This document shows, in pieces, positions 33,609 to 42,393 of a stretch of DNA of 64,000 nt. The position numbers were made by a program, and so were the translations under genes. Below the pieces are notes generated by a model, which did not search any database, was not told the DNA's origin, and saw only the letters and a list, made by a program, of their open reading frames with translations. Numbering within the stretch: the first letter of the stretch is position 1; every line of letters begins with the position of its first letter. Origin of the DNA: Marinobacterium jannaschii DSM 6295 (GTDB lineage: Bacteria; Pseudomonadota; Gammaproteobacteria; Pseudomonadales; Balneatricaceae); NCBI RefSeq assembly GCF_000620085.1, contig NZ_JHVJ01000025.1, positions 1 to 64,000 of the forward strand, given 5' to 3'.

Positions 33609-33767
33609 CGTGGATCTCCTGTTCATGGAACGAATAGACACAGGATGGCCTGGACACGCGGAACGGAGAAAAGGATATCGGGCAGGATGCCCAACAGGGA
33701 TTAGCCGCAGGGAAAATGGAAGCCATATCGAGAGGATGTCTTAACGGAAAAAGACGTCCTCTTTTTG
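33609..33767 (+). ncRNA. CsrB/RsmY-type CsrA-titrating sRNA, copy 3
   Basis: About 158 nt with 13 GGA motifs by eye. The loop-presented sites include GGGC-AGGAT-GCCC (33680-33692) and the terminator loop AACGGAAA between AGAGGATGTCTT (33731-33742) and AAGACGTCCTCT (33751-33762), followed by a T run. It shares the 5' block CGTGGATCTCCTGTTCATGG with the other copies. An open frame crossing this region is not supported by any ribosome site and breaks the RNA structure logic. Confidence 0.8.
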
Positions 33768-33867
33768 TATCTGCACCTCAGCACCAGGCCTCAACCGGGC
33801 CTTGATAGCGACATACACTCCACTTAGCCGCAGCCGCGATTCGCAGCAACCAAGCGGTACAACAGCA

Positions 33868-34359
33868 TTACAGCATCTCAAGCCTGGCCCGCAGGCCCAG
33901 TTCGCTACTGTATCCCATATTCCGGCTGACAATCCGGCTGTCGTCCCCTATCAGATAATAAGTGGGGTAAGCTTTGATATGCCAGCGCTTCGCCAGCCCC
34001 GCATCGCCCATCAAGACCGGAAATGACAGCTTTTGCCCATCAATAAAGGCCAGAACCTCTGCACGGCTGCTGTAGTCGAGAGCGACCAGTCTGATTTCCA
34101 GTTCGGGATTGTCTTTCTGAAGCGATTGCAGGTTACCGATGCTGAGTTTACAGACGCTGCACCAGGGCGCGAAGAAGTAGACCAGTACAGGCTGACCAGG
34201 CGGCACCAGCTCCGCAACCTGCTGATCGAGTGTGACCAGGCGCTCCGGCCCAACCCGATCACCACTCTCCAGCAGGTCACGTGAACGCCACTGATCGATC
34301 GCTATAAACAGCGCAATCACGACGATTAATTCCAGCCCCCAGCGTTGCCAGCGTCTCAT
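33868..34359 (-). CDS. Membrane-anchored thioredoxin-like protein (TlpA/DsbE type)
   Basis: 163 residues: an N-terminal membrane anchor (LELIVVIALFIAIDQW) and a thioredoxin fold facing the periplasm. The active site is APWCSVC (CxxC, about 65-71) and the cis-Pro loop is AYPTYYLIG. Such proteins reduce periplasmic disulfides, often in cytochrome c maturation or protection against metal or oxidative stress. GAGGAG precedes the start. The specific partner is unknown; no Dsb or Ccm genes are adjacent. Confidence 0.85.
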   Translation of the reverse strand: MRRWQRWGLELIVVIALFIAIDQWRSRDLLESGDRVGPERLVTLDQQVAELVPPGQPVLVYFFAPWCSVCKLSIGNLQSLQKDNPELEIRLVALDYSSRAEVLAFIDGQKLSFPVLMGDAGLAKRWHIKAYPTYYLIGDDSRIVSRNMGYSSELGLRARLEML

Positions 34360-34378
34360 TGATACTCCTCAGCCAGGA

Positions 34379-34399
34379 CAGGGCCCGGTACGGGCCCTG
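34379..34399 (-). terminator. Hairpin after the glycosyltransferase gene
   Basis: CAGGGCCCG and CGGGCCCTG pair perfectly around GTA, between the glycosyltransferase stop (34465) and the thioredoxin-like gene start. Confidence 0.6.
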
Positions 34400-34464
34400 A
34401 ATCCTGCAACTATAGTATCTTGCAGCGAGGCACTGAAATAGAGGTACCGACAGGTAGCGCGGTA

Positions 34465-35526
34465 TCAGCGACTTTCAGACTGCGGGATTTCGGTTTCAAC
34501 AGCGCAGGGATCCTGGCCCCAGATTCCCTGCGCCAACCCTTCCGCCGTTTCCCGGCACCCGGCCGCTATCCAGGCGGCCAGCACCGAGGCCACATCCGGC
34601 CAGCGCTGCGCTGTGGGTTCAGGCATCTCCAGCCACTGCTTCAGGCAGTCGGCACTGTACTCCGGCATCACGGTACCGCGGCCCAGAAACTCCAGGCAGC
34701 GGGCATTGGAGAACTGTTCCGTCTGATTTTTAAGCGGTGTGGAAAGGATTTTCTTACCGTACTGCATCGCCTCACTGCAGAGGCCAAACCCGCTATTTGT
34801 TATAACGCCGCTGCAACTGGCCAGGTCACGCTGAAAGCCTTCACGACTGAACGGACGGAAATGCAGATGACCTTCATCAATGGGGCTTTCTATCCCCGCA
34901 TAGATGTAAAAGCGATTGCTTTGAAACGGCTGAAGCCGCTCTCGCAGCAGCTCCAGTGTGTCAGTGGGCAGGTAAACCAGTACTTTATCGTTCTGGTATT
35001 CGGGCACAAACAACGGCGGCTGTATCAATGGCGGCAGAATCGCCTGATCAAAATGATGCCAGTGAACACCGATAGCCGTTTTGACCGGGGCAAATAACTG
35101 TATCAGCGCCGCCATCAGACGATGGCTGTGATTGCCCGGCAGACGATGCATCAGCGCATATTGATGGGCAATGCCGACACTGGGCACACCTCTGTGCTTT
35201 GCCGCCCAGGCGGTGACCGGCTCGAAATCGGTGATTACCAGATCATACCCACTCAGATTCAGCTTCATGGCATCGGCGATGCAGCGAGGCAGGTTGTTGC
35301 TGCGCAGAGTCTCCCACAGCTGCACTCGCCCGCCCTGCTGCACAAACGTCAGCCCCTGGCGGGTCTGATAGTGACCAAAGGGCTCCATATTGAACAGCTG
35401 ATCCGGATTGCGTCCACTGAACAGGTAGTCGACTTCTATGCCCTGCGCCGCCAGTGCCGGCGCCATCACCCGCGCACGGGTGATATGGCCGTTCCCTGTC
35501 GCCTGTACGCCGTACAAGATCCGCAT
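34465..35526 (-). CDS. MJ1255/VC2487-family glycosyltransferase
   Basis: 353 residues with MRILYGVQATGNGHITRARVMAPAL at the N-terminus and GVITNSGFGLCSEAMQYGKKILSTPL in the C-terminal nucleotide-sugar-binding half, a GT-B fold related to MurG-type enzymes. The family is named after Methanocaldococcus and Vibrio members; natural acceptors are poorly known. It overlaps the PAP2 phosphatase gene by one base, which hints at a lipid-linked sugar substrate. Confidence 0.85.
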   Translation of the reverse strand: MRILYGVQATGNGHITRARVMAPALAAQGIEVDYLFSGRNPDQLFNMEPFGHYQTRQGLTFVQQGGRVQLWETLRSNNLPRCIADAMKLNLSGYDLVITDFEPVTAWAAKHRGVPSVGIAHQYALMHRLPGNHSHRLMAALIQLFAPVKTAIGVHWHHFDQAILPPLIQPPLFVPEYQNDKVLVYLPTDTLELLRERLQPFQSNRFYIYAGIESPIDEGHLHFRPFSREGFQRDLASCSGVITNSGFGLCSEAMQYGKKILSTPLKNQTEQFSNARCLEFLGRGTVMPEYSADCLKQWLEMPEPTAQRWPDVASVLAAWIAAGCRETAEGLAQGIWGQDPCAVETEIPQSESR

Positions 35527-36068
35527 CAGATCACTCCGTAAAGATTCAGCGCGACGGTCGCACTGGCAAGCCCCAACACCGCCCCGGCAACGATATCAGT
35601 CGGGTAATGAACCCCCAGCATCACCCGGGCCGATCCGATCATTGCCGCCAGTCCGAAACTGAGATAGCTCAGAGACGGATAGAAGTGACTGATCAGGGTA
35701 GCAAACACGAAGGCGGCTGCGGCATGACCCGAGGGAAAGCTGAACTTGTCGGAAGGCACGATAAAAGCATCAAAGTGATCGAAACGATCACAGGGCCGGT
35801 CCCGCTTGATCAGGTTTTTCAAAACCAGATAGAGCGGCAGTTCGATAGCGAAGGCCGTCAGGCCGGTCAGGAAAAACCTCTGACCATCCTCGGCTTCGAA
35901 AAGTGCCAGGGAGATTCCCAGTAGAAGATAGAAGCCACCGTCTCCAAAGCGAGACATCAAGCGGCTCCAGGAAGAAAGCGATGTGCGTGTAGAGTACCCC
36001 AGGCACAGGTTAAAGGCGTAGGTATCCAAGCGTGTAATTTTCTGCTGCAGTACGTTCATCCCGGCCAC
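35526..36068 (-). CDS. PAP2-family lipid phosphatase
   Basis: 180 residues, multi-pass. The three-part phosphatase signature is present: KRDRPCDRF (KX6RP-like), PSGHAAAA, and SARVMLGVHYPTD. It could dephosphorylate undecaprenyl pyrophosphate, phosphatidic acid or a lipid A phosphate. Co-transcribed with the glycosyltransferase at its 3' end, so the two probably modify the same lipid-linked or envelope substrate. Confidence 0.88.
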   Translation of the reverse strand: MAGMNVLQQKITRLDTYAFNLCLGYSTRTSLSSWSRLMSRFGDGGFYLLLGISLALFEAEDGQRFFLTGLTAFAIELPLYLVLKNLIKRDRPCDRFDHFDAFIVPSDKFSFPSGHAAAAFVFATLISHFYPSLSYLSFGLAAMIGSARVMLGVHYPTDIVAGAVLGLASATVALNLYGVI

Positions 36069-36141
36069 CCTTTTCAGGCAGATTGACTACCTGTAATGGT
36101 GTTTTTTTTACGTGACAGGCGGGTGAACCGGCTCTTAAGCT

Positions 36142-37053
36142 TTAATTACAATCTGCGAACGCGCTCTGCAACCACTGGTCTGCAATATCCACCATACACT
36201 CTGGCCGCAGCCAGGGCGTCATATGACCCGCCCGGGGAATCGACATCAGTTTAAACGGATGCCGCAGCGAGGCCACTAAGCGCTGGCTGTAGCTGAACGG
36301 CAATACCTCGTCCCTGCCACCGTGCAATATTGCCGCCTGAAATCCAAGCGACGTTGTCACCACCTGACTGTGGTAGGTGAATACGCTCGACAATGTACTG
36401 AGCGGGTAATCAAATACGATCAGCGGATCGCGATTAATCTCATCCCCCGCCGGGTGGCCGCTCAGCAAGCGATCAAAATCAACCAGGGTTCTTAACGGTA
36501 CTTTCAGCCCCGGAAAGAACAACGAGCCCGACCAGGTCCAGCTCCACCCCATCTGATGGATCAGGTCGGGAGGAATATCGGGTAATAGAAGAGTACCGCA
36601 AAGCAGTACTTTCAGGCGCGCATCGTTCTCGGCAGCAGCCAGCGCCTGTGTCGCGCCAATCGAAAAGCCAAATATTCCGAAAGGCCCCTGATAACGAGGC
36701 TCCAGGCGATCGATGACCGCTGATACAGCCGCCTGAACAGATTCGATAGTGTAGTAACCGCGGGGACCGCCAGAGTAGCCATGTCCGGGTGGATCAATCG
36801 CCACCAGATTAAAGCCTCGCTGGCTCAGTCGCGCCAACAACTCCGCGTATAGCTCACTGTAAGTTCCAATCCCCGGCAGAAACAGCAGCGTCGGAGCATC
36901 ATCATCAAAGTGATAGAGTTCACAGTGGATGCTGTCCTCCATTACAGTCATACACTGGCGTTGCTGCAGATAAGTCTCGATACCGAGCTTCTTACGCAAG
37001 CGTTGCCGCTGCTCCGGTTCTGCGTTAATTCGTCCTGATAACGCCTGATTCAT
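36142..37053 (-). CDS. Alpha/beta hydrolase (lysophospholipase/esterase-like)
   Basis: 303 residues from ATG 37053, 4 bases after the mutM stop and with AAGG upstream; longer frames would overlap mutM. The nucleophile elbow is FGFSIGATQA (G-x-S-x-G), the oxyanion region is LFLPGIGTYSELYAEL, and PPGHGYSGGPRGYYT is typical of alpha/beta hydrolases. The catalytic His is probably in RAGHMTPWLR near the end. No signal peptide, so it is cytosolic. Substrate unknown. Confidence 0.82.
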   Translation of the reverse strand: MNQALSGRINAEPEQRQRLRKKLGIETYLQQRQCMTVMEDSIHCELYHFDDDAPTLLFLPGIGTYSELYAELLARLSQRGFNLVAIDPPGHGYSGGPRGYYTIESVQAAVSAVIDRLEPRYQGPFGIFGFSIGATQALAAAENDARLKVLLCGTLLLPDIPPDLIHQMGWSWTWSGSLFFPGLKVPLRTLVDFDRLLSGHPAGDEINRDPLIVFDYPLSTLSSVFTYHSQVVTTSLGFQAAILHGGRDEVLPFSYSQRLVASLRHPFKLMSIPRAGHMTPWLRPECMVDIADQWLQSAFADCN

Positions 37054-37057
37054 TGTG

Positions 37058-37870
37058 CTACCTTTGGCAGTGGCTACAGAAAACGGTTGAGCGTTGCCCC
37101 AGCCGGATTTCTTTAAGAGGCTCCAAGCATTGCACACATGGCGCGCGCCCGCGACCGTAAACCTGCAACTTTTGCGCAAAATAGCCGGGTTTACCATCTC
37201 CGCCGACAAAATCCTTCAGCGTGGTCCCGCCCTGCTCTATCGCAGCCGCAAGTACCCGCTTAATCTCTTCGACCAGGATGCTCAGGCGCTCCAGCGAGAT
37301 ATTGCCGGCACGTCGCTTAGGATGAATCCCTGCGGCGAACAGAGCTTCATTGGCATAGATATTTCCCACTCCCACAACCACCTTGCTATCCATTACCAGC
37401 TGCTTGATTGCCGTCCGGCGTCCTTCACAGCAGGCTTTCAGATAGGTGGCATTGAAGTCGTCAGTCAGGGGTTCCGGTCCCAGATGACTTAACAGCGCAT
37501 GCTGCTCACCAGCAGGTTGCCAGAGCACGGCGCCAAAGCGACGGGGATCTGTCAGACGCAATGCCCGCCCGTCATTCAGACAGATATCGAGGTGGTCGTG
37601 CTTGCCCGGCTCTTTGAGCTGATCGACGATACGCAGGCTGCCGGACATACCCAGATGAATCATCAGATCGCCGCCCGCCACGCTCAGCAGCAGATACTTG
37701 CCCCGACGACTGACCGCCGCAACCGCACAACCGGGAAGAATCTCCCCCAGCTCCAACGGAACCGGCCAGCGTAAGCGCGGCTGCCGCACCTTCAAGCGGG
37801 TGATTGTGCGATTTACAACATGAGGCTCAATACCCCGCCGGGTGGTTTCTACTTCAGGTAACTCAGGCAT
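37058..37870 (-). CDS. mutM: Formamidopyrimidine-DNA glycosylase
   Basis: 270 residues, starting [17 protein letters not shown], where Pro2 and Glu3 are the catalytic residues after Met removal. [25 protein letters not shown] is the helix-two-turn-helix region and the C-terminal zinc finger carries CVQC and CSHC. It excises 8-oxoguanine and ring-opened purines. It is transcribed ahead of the hydrolase gene. Confidence 0.97.
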   Translation of the reverse strand: MPELPEVETTRRGIEPHVVNRTITRLKVRQPRLRWPVPLELGEILPGCAVAAVSRRGKYLLLSVAGGDLMIHLGMSGSLRIVDQLKEPGKHDHLDICLNDGRALRLTDPRRFGAVLWQPAGEQHALLSHLGPEPLTDDFNATYLKACCEGRRTAIKQLVMDSKVVVGVGNIYANEALFAAGIHPKRRAGNISLERLSILVEEIKRVLAAAIEQGGTTLKDFVGGDGKPGYFAQKLQVYGRGRAPCVQCLEPLKEIRLGQRSTVFCSHCQR

Positions 37871-37947
37871 TGTCAGTCTTCAGAGCAAAGATAATGGCGA
37901 ACGATAGTGACTATAGTACCGCAATTACCGGTCAGCAGATCACCACG

Positions 37948-38832
37948 CTAGTGCCGTCGTGGTCGCAGCACCATATATACACCGGCGACGGTGATGGCTA
38001 CCCCCAGCAACGCCTGCAGGCTGAACGTTTCATCGAACAGCAACCAGGCCTCAATCGCCGTGGCCGGTGGCACCAGATAGAAGTAGGCCGCCACCCGGGA
38101 TGACTCTCCTTCGCGAATCATATAGAGCAGCAACAGTATTGCCGCCACAGAGAGACCGAATACCAACCAGGCCAGGGAAAGGATCAGCGGCACCTGCCAG
38201 TCTACATCACCAGTTTCAAACCCGTAGCTGACAAGCCCCATCACCACCGCCGTCGACAGATACTGGTAGAAAGAGCCGGTGAGGAGGTCACTGCCGGCAC
38301 CAAAACGTTTCTGGTACAGCGTGCCGATTGAGATAGCAAACAACGCCACCATCGCGGCGGAAAAAGCATAGCCATTAAACTCAAACAGCCCCAGCTTGCC
38401 ATTGCCGTGCAACACCGCCACCACCCCCACAATCCCCAGCAGCATGCCGAACCACTGCAGTGACCGCAGCCGCTCAGAGAATGCCCTCCAGGCGATCAGC
38501 GCTGTCAGCAATGGCTGCAGCCCAACCAGCAGGGCGGCTATCCCGGCAGGCATATCAAGCTTGATGGCGGCAAACACGCCGCCAAGATAGCCGGCATGCA
38601 CCAGCAGCCCCACGACCATCTGATGCATCGCCTGGGCAGGCGAAAGCGAGCGCGCCCGAAAGATTCTGATCAGCAGCGCAAACACGGCCAGATTGGCGAG
38701 CATCCGGATAAATAGCAGGTTAAATGGCTCGATATAGGGCAACGCATATTTAGCCCCGATAAAGCCGGTACTCCACAACAACACAAATATAAAAGGTACC
38801 AGCGCCACCAGCCGGGATTGAGTCACCACCAT
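37948..38832 (-). CDS. EamA/DMT-family transporter
   Basis: 294 residues with about ten membrane helices in two EamA repeats (VPFIFVLLWSTGFIGAKYALPYIEP begins the first; GVAITVAGVYMVLRPRR ends the second). ATG 38832 is preferred because AGGAG lies 6 bases upstream. DMT permeases export amino acids or other metabolites. It is divergent from a MocR-type PLP regulator, a frequent pairing, and a perfect palindrome lies close to its ribosome site. Confidence 0.88.
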   Translation of the reverse strand: MVVTQSRLVALVPFIFVLLWSTGFIGAKYALPYIEPFNLLFIRMLANLAVFALLIRIFRARSLSPAQAMHQMVVGLLVHAGYLGGVFAAIKLDMPAGIAALLVGLQPLLTALIAWRAFSERLRSLQWFGMLLGIVGVVAVLHGNGKLGLFEFNGYAFSAAMVALFAISIGTLYQKRFGAGSDLLTGSFYQYLSTAVVMGLVSYGFETGDVDWQVPLILSLAWLVFGLSVAAILLLLYMIREGESSRVAAYFYLVPPATAIEAWLLFDETFSLQALLGVAITVAGVYMVLRPRRH

Positions 38833-38847
38833 AGCCATCTCCTGAGT

Positions 38848-38862
38848 CAGGTTTAAAACCTG
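38848..38862. promoter_or_regulatory. Perfect palindrome upstream of the EamA gene
   Basis: CAGGTTTAAAACCTG: 7-bp arms around a central A, about 15 bases before the EamA start codon. A candidate operator or early-transcript hairpin. Confidence 0.4.
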
Positions 38863-38938
38863 AAAGACTGATTCACAGAAGCTCTAGGCTAGGACGAAAC
38901 ATAATGCCTAAAAAGATACAAAACCGGGGTAAAAAACA

Positions 38939-38993
38939 GGGTACAGAAAGTTTTACTTTGACCAAAATGGTGAAAAAACACTAGCCTGTACCC
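38939..38993. promoter_or_regulatory. GGGTACAG/CTGTACCC inverted repeat before the MocR gene
   Basis: GGGTACAG (38939-38946) and CTGTACCC (38986-38993) are perfect 8-bp arms separated by 39 bases, the second ending exactly at the ATG of the MocR gene. The position fits autoregulation or DNA-looping by a MocR dimer. Confidence 0.4.
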
Positions 38994-40385
38994 ATGAAGA
39001 AATATCAGCAGCTCGCCCAGTCGATCCAGCAACAGATAGAGAAACAGCAGCTCAGGCCTGGAGACGCCCTGCCTTCCATCCGCCTGCTCAGCGAATCCCG
39101 CCAGGTTAGCCGAAATACGGCAATCCGTGCCTATAACCTGCTGGAGGACCTGGGACTGATTGAGCCGCGCCTGCGCCGGGGCTACTTTGTCCGTCGCCGC
39201 ATAACGAACGGAAGCAATCTGAAGCCGCGCAGCGTCAAGCTCGGCTCTCTGCCTCTGAGAATTATCCACGATGCCAGCCTGCCTGAGCTGATCCCCCTGG
39301 GCAGTGCAAACCCGGCCGGCAGCTTTCCTGCCCGGGCCCGCTTCTATAATGAGCTGGCCAGGCAGGCCCGGCGGGAAGCAGCCCGCAGCTGTCGCCTCAG
39401 CCCCTATATCGCGACGCCGGGCGATGCAGGGTTGCGGCAACAGCTGGCACGACGCTATAGCGATTACATGAAACTTGAGGCCGATGACGTGATCGTTACC
39501 AGCGGTGCCCAGGAAGCGGTCAGCCTGGCTCTGCGAGCGGTCGCTCAGCCCGGTGATACCGTCATCGTCGAATCGCCCAGTTTCTATGGCACCCTGCAGT
39601 GCATCGAAGCGCTGGGCCTCAAGGCACTGGAGATCCCTTCAGACCCGGGCAGCGGGATCAGCCTGCCGCTGCTGCAACAGGCATTGGAGAGCTGGCCGGT
39701 CAGCGCCATCATGCTTAATCCCGGCTTTAATAATCCACTCGGCTTCTGCATGCCGGAAGAGAACAGGCGTAAGTTGCTGGAGATCACCGCCACCTACGAC
39801 CTGCCGGTGATTGAAGATGATGTTTTCGGCGACCTGCAACATCAGGGAACCCGGGTCCTTCCCATCAAAGCCTTTGACTCGGATGGACGGGTGATACTCT
39901 GCAGCTCGCTTTCAAAAACACTGGATGCAGCCACCAGGCTGGGATGGACATTACCGGGGCGCTATTACGAGAAGATCAACTACCTGAAGTATGTCACCAG
40001 CATGGCCTCCAACGGTACCGCGCAGTTGGCGGCCGCCGAATTTCTATCTGGCAGGCACTATGAAAGGCACCTGCGCTCAATACGCAGAACCTACCGCCAG
40101 AGGCGGGAGCTTATGTTAGAGCAACTGGACAAGTGCTGGCCCAGGGAGTCTGTGATTTATAGCGGAGAGGGAGGCTATTTATGCTGGATTCAGCTGCCTT
40201 ATCACCTGGATGGCGAGGTACTGTTTCACCAAGCCCGCCAGGCGGGTATCAGCATAACGCCGGGAAGCCTGTTCTCCAGCAGCGGCCAGTACCAGAACTA
40301 TATCCGGCTCAACTACGCGAGTTACGCGGAAGACGCGCTTTTTCCCGCGGCAGTTTCGACCCTGGCGGGGCTGATTTCGGGCTGA
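38994..40385 (+). CDS. MocR/PdxR-type regulator (GntR helix-turn-helix fused to PLP aminotransferase fold)
   Basis: 463 residues. Residues 1-75 are a GntR winged helix (YQQLAQSIQQQIEKQQLRPGDALPSIR and SRNTAIRAYNLLEDLG). The rest is a class I aminotransferase fold; the PLP-binding Lys is in SSLSKTLDAATRLGW. Such proteins sense amino acids or vitamin B6. The usual target is the divergent transporter gene, here EamA. The ribosome site is weak. The last 77 bases overlap the end of the convergent acyltransferase gene. Confidence 0.9.
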   Translation: MKKYQQLAQSIQQQIEKQQLRPGDALPSIRLLSESRQVSRNTAIRAYNLLEDLGLIEPRLRRGYFVRRRITNGSNLKPRSVKLGSLPLRIIHDASLPELIPLGSANPAGSFPARARFYNELARQARREAARSCRLSPYIATPGDAGLRQQLARRYSDYMKLEADDVIVTSGAQEAVSLALRAVAQPGDTVIVESPSFYGTLQCIEALGLKALEIPSDPGSGISLPLLQQALESWPVSAIMLNPGFNNPLGFCMPEENRRKLLEITATYDLPVIEDDVFGDLQHQGTRVLPIKAFDSDGRVILCSSLSKTLDAATRLGWTLPGRYYEKINYLKYVTSMASNGTAQLAAAEFLSGRHYERHLRSIRRTYRQRRELMLEQLDKCWPRESVIYSGEGGYLCWIQLPYHLDGEVLFHQARQAGISITPGSLFSSSGQYQNYIRLNYASYAEDALFPAAVSTLAGLISG

Positions 40386-41457
40386 GCCCGGCAGTGGCCA
40401 TCACGGATTGGCGCTCCCCGCCCCGCAGCCAGAATGCAGCCTGATAGACCAGGTACTGCCAGCGCGCAGGCCGCAGCAACGCCTGATCGATCAGGTGATG
40501 CACAGCCACAGCCACCAGCTGAGCCAGCAACAGCGACAGCACTACGAAGGCAACCGCAGCCAGCAGGCCGTCCCCCAGAAGCGGCGGTAGCAGTTTTGCG
40601 CAGACACCCAGCACGAAGAGGTGACTGAGGTACAGCGAATAGGAACAATCGCCAAGGTGCTGCACCAGACGACTCTCCGGCAACCTGAGGTTCAGTACCG
40701 ACCAGAACAAGGCAGCTGCCGGGACACCCCAGCCAATGACTCTTGGCAGCTCATTGGGGATCAGCAGTAGTAATAATGAGACTCCCATCAGGGGCCACGC
40801 AAACATCTGGCCAGTCCGGACACCACTCAGATAGATCCAGGCGATTCCCATTCCCAGCAGGAACTCGAAAACAATGCTGTTACCCAGAAACCCGGCCCAG
40901 GCGTAGGATGCAGGCATCAGGTTTGCCAGCAGCCAGATCACACTCAGAGCCGCACTCATCCAGAGCCAGATCAGTTGGCGGGGCAACAGCAAGCCAATAG
41001 CGAACAGCAGATAAAAATAGACTTCGTAATGCAGTGACCAGCCCGGTATAAGTACCGGCCAGACCTGATTGGTAAATACCGGGTGGTAGGCAGGAATGAA
41101 TAGCAAACTTTCAACCAGGGCCACCGGATCAAGTACCGCATTCTTAAAGGCATCAGGTAACAACCAAAGCGCGGCGGCCATGACCACAGTAAAGAACCAG
41201 TAAAGGGGCACAACCCGGCGGATGCGGTCTTTCAGGAATGTTACAGGCGAAGTCGGCCGGGATGTAACCAGCACCATAATAAAGCCGGAGATCACAAAGA
41301 ACAGATCAACACCCTGCTCGCCGATATTCGGCAAATACAGATCATAGGCTGCAACCTGATTCGCGCTGTGGAAATAGACTACCAACAGAGCTGCAAAGGC
41401 CCTGAGAAACTGTATTCCCCCGATCCTTTTCTGAATCACAGACGACCCCCTATCCAT
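40309..41457 (-). CDS. Acyltransferase 3 family membrane protein (OafA/YrhL type)
   Basis: 382 residues, about ten membrane helices. The N-terminus IQFLRAFAALLVVYFHSANQ carries the conserved R and the H of the family's active centre. These enzymes O-acetylate or acylate surface polysaccharide, lipid A or peptidoglycan. The start is uncertain: ATG 41457 lacks a ribosome site, while GTG 41439 has a GGGGG tract upstream. The C-terminal 26 residues overlap the convergent MocR gene. No polysaccharide cluster is adjacent. Confidence 0.87.
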   Translation of the reverse strand: MDRGSSVIQKRIGGIQFLRAFAALLVVYFHSANQVAAYDLYLPNIGEQGVDLFFVISGFIMVLVTSRPTSPVTFLKDRIRRVVPLYWFFTVVMAAALWLLPDAFKNAVLDPVALVESLLFIPAYHPVFTNQVWPVLIPGWSLHYEVYFYLLFAIGLLLPRQLIWLWMSAALSVIWLLANLMPASYAWAGFLGNSIVFEFLLGMGIAWIYLSGVRTGQMFAWPLMGVSLLLLLIPNELPRVIGWGVPAAALFWSVLNLRLPESRLVQHLGDCSYSLYLSHLFVLGVCAKLLPPLLGDGLLAAVAFVVLSLLLAQLVAVAVHHLIDQALLRPARWQYLVYQAAFWLRGGERQSVMATAGLSPKSAPPGSKLPREKARLPRNSRS

Positions 41458-41774
41458 ACAGGGGACTTATCACTCCCTGTGCCGCTGCCACTCCTACCGT
41501 ACTGCGCCTTATCCTTAGCACAGCATTCTGAAACCTCACACTGACAGTATATAGTTTCAATTAACAAATAAGTCACTAATTTTACTTATATTTTTTGAAA
41601 CATCCGTTTTAAAAAATATCCAGACTTTAGCCTTAGTCCGTTTGCACCATGGCATACCCGGCACGCCACTCCCGCACTGATACTATCGGATAAGCGACCT
41701 CTTGCTAGCGCTGTGCGCACTGGCTCTTCAGATCCACACCGGGAAGCTTTAACGTAAGCATTTTGGAGTATTCG
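41458..41774. other. 317-base spacer between acyltransferase and GreB-like genes
   Basis: Holds the divergent promoters of the two neighbours. An AT-rich stretch lies at about 41540-41620. I see no further gene or strong hairpin; the minus-strand open frame that covers part of it shows no family resemblance. Confidence 0.45.
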
Positions 41775-42266
41775 ATGAGCCGCGCTTTCGTCAAAGAGGA
41801 TTCGGGAGATCAACCGGAGCAGTTGCCGGAACGTCCTGTAAGCCCTCACCCCAACTACATGACCGCCACAGGCTACCGGACAATGGTGCAGCAGGTCGCT
41901 GCGCTGGATCATGAGTTGCACACACTTAAAGCCGATCTATCGCTGACATCCCTGACACGACAGGCAGTGATCCAGCGAGACCTGAACTACTACCGGTCCC
42001 GGGTTGCCAGCGCCATTCAGGTCGAACCGGCAACATCAGCACCGAGCCGGGTGATATTTGGCTGCGAGATCAGTTTTATCGATGAGCAGGATCAGCAGCA
42101 CAGCTATCGCATCGTCGGCGAAGATGAAGCCGATATCGCAAACAAGCGGATAAGCTGGCGTTCACCGCTGGCGAATGCACTGCTGGGGAAGCAGGCCGGT
42201 GACCAGGTGCTATGGCAGAAGCCACACCACAGCGAAGAGATCGAGATCACGGAAATCCGGCCCTAG
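41775..42266 (+). CDS. GreA/GreB-family elongation factor-like protein without the acidic tip
   Basis: 163 residues from ATG 41775 (GGAG 7 bases upstream). MSRAFVKEDSGDQPEQLPERPVSPHPNYMT is a GreB-like N-terminus and VGEDEADIANKRISWRSPLANALLGKQAGDQV is the FKBP-like C-terminal domain that docks on RNA polymerase. The coiled-coil tip, which in GreA/GreB carries the Asp and Glu that activate RNA cleavage, reads SLTSLTRQAVIQRDL and lacks the D-x-x-E pair. It probably binds the secondary channel but would not stimulate cleavage. Confidence 0.85.
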   Translation: MSRAFVKEDSGDQPEQLPERPVSPHPNYMTATGYRTMVQQVAALDHELHTLKADLSLTSLTRQAVIQRDLNYYRSRVASAIQVEPATSAPSRVIFGCEISFIDEQDQQHSYRIVGEDEADIANKRISWRSPLANALLGKQAGDQVLWQKPHHSEEIEITEIRP

Positions 42267-42393
42267 GAATGCCGGCAGCCACTGAGGTAGGCAATGCCCG
42301 CCATAAAATCCCCCGGATGCCAGATCATAGCAACGATTAGCAGGCAGACAGTTACCTTACGCAAAATATCTGCAGCCAGCCTAAACTGGGGGG

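Larger units (their letters stand above)
32994..33767 (+). repeat. Three tandem homologous promoter-sRNA-terminator units
   Basis: Three diverged copies of one unit, starting at 32994, 33292 and 33560 (periods 298 and 268). Conserved blocks in each: a 15-base palindrome, CATAAT exactly 37 bases from the palindrome start, CGTGGATCTCCTGTTCATGG starting 12 bases later, a GGC-AGGA-GCC hairpin, CAACAGGGATTA or close variant, and a distinct Rho-independent terminator. The body between blocks varies, so these are old duplicates under constraint rather than a recent copy. There is no coding frame conserved across the copies. Confidence 0.9.

Noticed and set aside
33475-33744. Open reading frame of 89 codons on the plus strand across the sRNA locus
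   Set aside because: It begins inside the terminator of sRNA copy 2 and covers most of copy 3. There is no ribosome site, and the conserved features across the three copies are RNA loops, not codons.
32994-33767. CRISPR array or simple tandem repeat
   Set aside because: Units are 270-300 bases, diverged, and each has its own promoter and terminator; there are no short direct repeats with unique spacers.
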